Below are positions 61,985-64,000 of a stretch of DNA of 64,000 nt, piece after piece; the first letter of the stretch is position 1, and every line of letters starts with the position of its first letter. The notes below the pieces were generated by a model. That model worked only from the letters and a program-made list of their open reading frames with translations. It made no database searches and had not been told where the DNA came from. This stretch comes from Paenibacillus stellifer (lineage in GTDB: Bacteria; Bacillota; Bacilli; Paenibacillales; Paenibacillaceae). The position numbers and the translations under genes are program-made. The stretch is from assembly GCF_000758685.1 (NCBI RefSeq), contig NZ_CP009286.1:2386501-2450500 (forward strand), written 5' to 3'.

Positions 61985-62752
61985 ATGGCTTCGGTTCATG
62001 TATGGAAATCCGAATTGTACGACAGCAAGCTGGGGTACGTATCACAATTTGGGAGAGGCGTCATTGACTTGTTGAACCCCGCAGAAGGGGAGCGAATTCT
62101 GGATCTGGGCTGCGGAACCGGAGATTTGGCTTATGAATTGACCAAGGCCGGAGCAGATGTAACGGGAATGGATCTCTCCGGAGAGATGATCGGGAAAGCG
62201 GCAGCGAAGTATCCCGAAATCCCGTTTGTTGCCGGCAATGCCGAGGATTTTGCGTTCGGGGAGCCGTTCGATGCGGTATTCTCCAACGCTGCACTGCATT
62301 GGATGAAGAATGCGGAGAAGGTGATCTCCTGCGTATGGGACAGTCTGAAGCCTGGCGGAAGGTTCATCGCCGAATTTGGCGGCAAAGGAAATGTGGACAC
62401 AGTGATCCGGTCTATTGGCGAGGTGCTGTCCGGGAAGTACGGAATCGATTCTGCTTCGCTGAATCCCTGGTATTTTCCCAGTATCGCCGAATACAGCACT
62501 CTGCTGGAGCGTCAAGGCTTCCGGGTCGTTTATGCGGTTCATTTCGACCGTCCGACCCCTATGGAGGATGGGGAGAACGGGCTGTCGCACTGGCTGAACG
62601 GACTTGCGGACGATTTCTTCAAGGAGATTCCAGCAAGCGAAAGAGGCCCGGTCTATGACCAAATTGCCGATAAAGCCCGAAGCAGTTTATTCCATGACGG
62701 CCAGTGGGTTCTGGACTATGTAAGGCTGAGAATCGCCGCGGTCAAAATGTAG
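61985..62752 (+). CDS. SAM-dependent class I methyltransferase
   Basis: 255 residues. Motif I ILDLGCGTGDLAYEL (about residues 39-53), acidic residue in VTGMDLSGEMI (about 60-70) and post motifs ALHWMKNAEKVI and LKPGGRFIAEFGG are those of trans-aconitate-type or ubiE-like small-molecule methyltransferases. ATG 61985 has AAGGAG 9 nt upstream. Its end overlaps the convergent gene by 11 bp. The substrate is unknown. Confidence 0.9.
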   Translation: MASVHVWKSELYDSKLGYVSQFGRGVIDLLNPAEGERILDLGCGTGDLAYELTKAGADVTGMDLSGEMIGKAAAKYPEIPFVAGNAEDFAFGEPFDAVFSNAALHWMKNAEKVISCVWDSLKPGGRFIAEFGGKGNVDTVIRSIGEVLSGKYGIDSASLNPWYFPSIAEYSTLLERQGFRVVYAVHFDRPTPMEDGENGLSHWLNGLADDFFKEIPASERGPVYDQIADKARSSLFHDGQWVLDYVRLRIAAVKM

Positions 62753-63503
62753 CTCGTCCTTCGTCTGCATCCCTGATCAGTTCGCCCGGAGGAAGAACAA
62801 TTTCGGTGAAGCCCGCCATTAGCCGGGTCTTGAAGACGATCGGCTTGCGCGCTCCCGCCAGAATGACGTTCTTCGGAGCCGCCGGATCGGGAGAAGGCAG
62901 GATGAAGGCGAGAGAATGCGGGAACACGGAGGCCAGGGTGGAATGCACCGACCGGATCAGCCGGTCATTCTTCCCCCTGCCGGCTGCATTCATGATTAGC
63001 ATGCCCCGGTTGTTCAGCTTCTTCGCGGCAAGTGCGAACATGCCCCGGGAGATGAGATGCGGGGGAGTTCCGCTTCCGCTGAACGCATCAAGCACGATAT
63101 GATCAAAGCTTCCGTCGTCCTCCCGCTCGAGCAGCCTCCGGCCGTCTCCGATTGCGATCCGGCCTTCGGTGCTGCCGAAATAGATGCGGCTGAGATCGGC
63201 GACCGCTTGGCTAAGCTCGGCTGTTGTTACGTTTTTGCCGGATATGGCTCCAGACAAGGTTCCGATCCCGTGACCTATAATGAAGACGTCCTCGTATCCA
63301 GGGTGATTCCATTCCATCAGATGCAGAATCGCCCTAGGATATTCGAATACGATGCGGTCCGGCCGGTCGAGGTCCAGCGCTCCCTGCACCAATTCCTCCG
63401 AGAATTGAAGCACCCGAAACCTTCCTTTCTCCCCATACAGCTCATCGGTGTCCGCCACTACGATCTCACAGCCCTCATCGACTGTCTTATGCAGCACTTT
63501 CAT
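62742..63503 (-). CDS. Spermidine-synthase-like protein
   Basis: 253 residues with the Rossmann methyltransferase-like fold of polyamine aminopropyltransferases: FEYPRAILHLMEW (about 53-65), GHGIGTLSGAI (about 77-87, in place of GGGEG), IGDGRRLLE and FDHIVLDAFSGSGTPPHL (about 133-150). The glycine-rich loop differs from true spermidine synthases and the substrate Asp region is altered, so it may be a methyltransferase or a non-polyamine enzyme. ATG 63503 has GGGAG 7 nt upstream; 63509 is too close. Confidence 0.8.
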   Translation of the reverse strand: MKVLHKTVDEGCEIVVADTDELYGEKGRFRVLQFSEELVQGALDLDRPDRIVFEYPRAILHLMEWNHPGYEDVFIIGHGIGTLSGAISGKNVTTAELSQAVADLSRIYFGSTEGRIAIGDGRRLLEREDDGSFDHIVLDAFSGSGTPPHLISRGMFALAAKKLNNRGMLIMNAAGRGKNDRLIRSVHSTLASVFPHSLAFILPSPDPAAPKNVILAGARKPIVFKTRLMAGFTEIVLPPGELIRDADEGRATF

Positions 63504-63729
63504 TGTCATGCTCCCTTTACCCGGTGATTCTTCTTATGATAAGGGATTCAGGACCGGATTCATAGAACCGGCGCTGCGCTGTCATCCTTCATCACTTCCG
63601 CAGTTTAAATGGCAGCGATCGAAATCGGCCGTTTATAAAGCACCTCAACGGGTAACTATAGATATGGGCAATCCGGAATTGATTGGTTGCCGACAGCAAT
63701 TACTAATTACTGCTGAAGGAGGGAATAGC

Positions 63730-63903
63730 ATGTCGGATTATATCCAGAACGAAGCGGACATCCGCAACCGGGAAAATAAAGACGGAGACTCTCTGGCTGA
63801 GAAGAAGAAAATGGAGAACGGGGTCGATATCGAGCCCGAGGCGGACGAATGGGAAGCCAAGCCAGCTGCAACCTCCCATCCCGATCCAGCGCCCAAGAAC
63901 TGA
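63730..63903 (+). CDS. Small hydrophilic acidic protein of unknown function
   Basis: 57 residues, no membrane segment, rich in Glu, Asp, Lys and Asn (RNRENKDGDSLAEKKKMEN, then EADEWEAKPAATSHPDPAPKN). Probably largely disordered. It has a strong ribosome binding site (AAGGAGG, about 8 nt) and its own terminator, which supports a real gene. A stress or spore-coat-like role would be a guess. Confidence 0.65.
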   Translation: MSDYIQNEADIRNRENKDGDSLAEKKKMENGVDIEPEADEWEAKPAATSHPDPAPKN

Positions 63904-63929
63904 GGTCCTGGGCCGGACTAACGTCAATA

Positions 63930-63961
63930 ACAGGCTGTCTGAAGCGGCAGCCTGTTTTTTT
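63930..63961 (+). terminator. Terminator after the small acidic protein gene
   Basis: ACAGGCTG / CAGCCTGT stem with a 10-nt loop and seven T. Confidence 0.87.
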
Positions 63962-64000
63962 ACGCGGATTTATATGCAGCTGTTGTTGTTTCGTGAAAGA

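Overview
The window reads as chromosomal DNA of a nitrogen-fixing, endospore-former-like Firmicute, most likely Paenibacillus. The support is: strong AGGAGG-type ribosome binding sites with many GTG/TTG starts, GlnR/TnrA-type boxes in front of nitrogen-fixation genes, a fused MrpA-MrpB antiporter operon, ydaO (c-di-AMP) and ykkC (guanidine-I) riboswitches, and Bacillus-type ferredoxin, Sfp and PxpBCA proteins. The species is inference. No tRNA, rRNA, CRISPR array or intact insertion sequence was seen.

Layout. 1-10.1 kb: 3' part of a B12-dependent ribonucleotide reductase, a beta-lactamase-fold lipoprotein, and a minus-strand operon of response regulator, histidine kinase and two half ABC exporters, one with a degenerate catalytic site. 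10.3-17.1 kb: Sfp-type phosphopantetheinyl transferase, MFS transporter, M20 amidohydrolase, DinB-like protein, PP2C-like phosphatase, an atypical TrpRS paralogue and a HesB-like protein. 17.4-23.9 kb: a universal-stress-domain protein followed by mrpA(B)CDEFG. 24.0-27.0 kb: a c-di-AMP riboswitch on the minus strand ahead of a tiny unknown gene, then a HAD phosphatase and mannitol-1-phosphate dehydrogenase.

27.0-40.9 kb is the centre of interest: an alternative, iron-only nitrogenase island. A ferredoxin gene sits behind a consensus GlnR box. nifB-nifE-nifN-nifX forms one unit and anfH-anfD-anfG-anfK the next. Each unit is preceded by a pair of GlnR-like boxes about 130-150 bp apart, and a strong terminator separates the units. 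Behind anfK follow, tightly coupled, a small helical HEPN-like protein, a class I glutamine amidotransferase, a PNPOx-fold flavoprotein with a striking His/Gly/Pro tail, and a homocitrate synthase split into NifV-omega and NifV-alpha as in clostridia. NifB would make the Fe-S core cluster, the NifEN-like pair could mature or carry the cofactor, NifV-omega/alpha would make homocitrate, ferredoxin could feed AnfH, and AnfDGK reduces N2. The island ends beside a 5'-truncated copper-amine-oxidase-domain gene.

41.9-64 kb: a MarR/ABC exporter pair with a regularly spaced operator, a GT39-like glycosyltransferase, cell-wall-binding and Met-rich exported proteins, a patch of AT-rich genes with lipoproteins, a guanidine-I riboswitch with paired SMR exporters, a DUF990-type ABC exporter, a structured non-coding stretch, an acetyltransferase, an EamA transporter, a Met/His-rich two-component cluster, the 5-oxoprolinase operon pxpBCA, a methyltransferase, a spermidine-synthase-like protein and a small hydrophilic protein.
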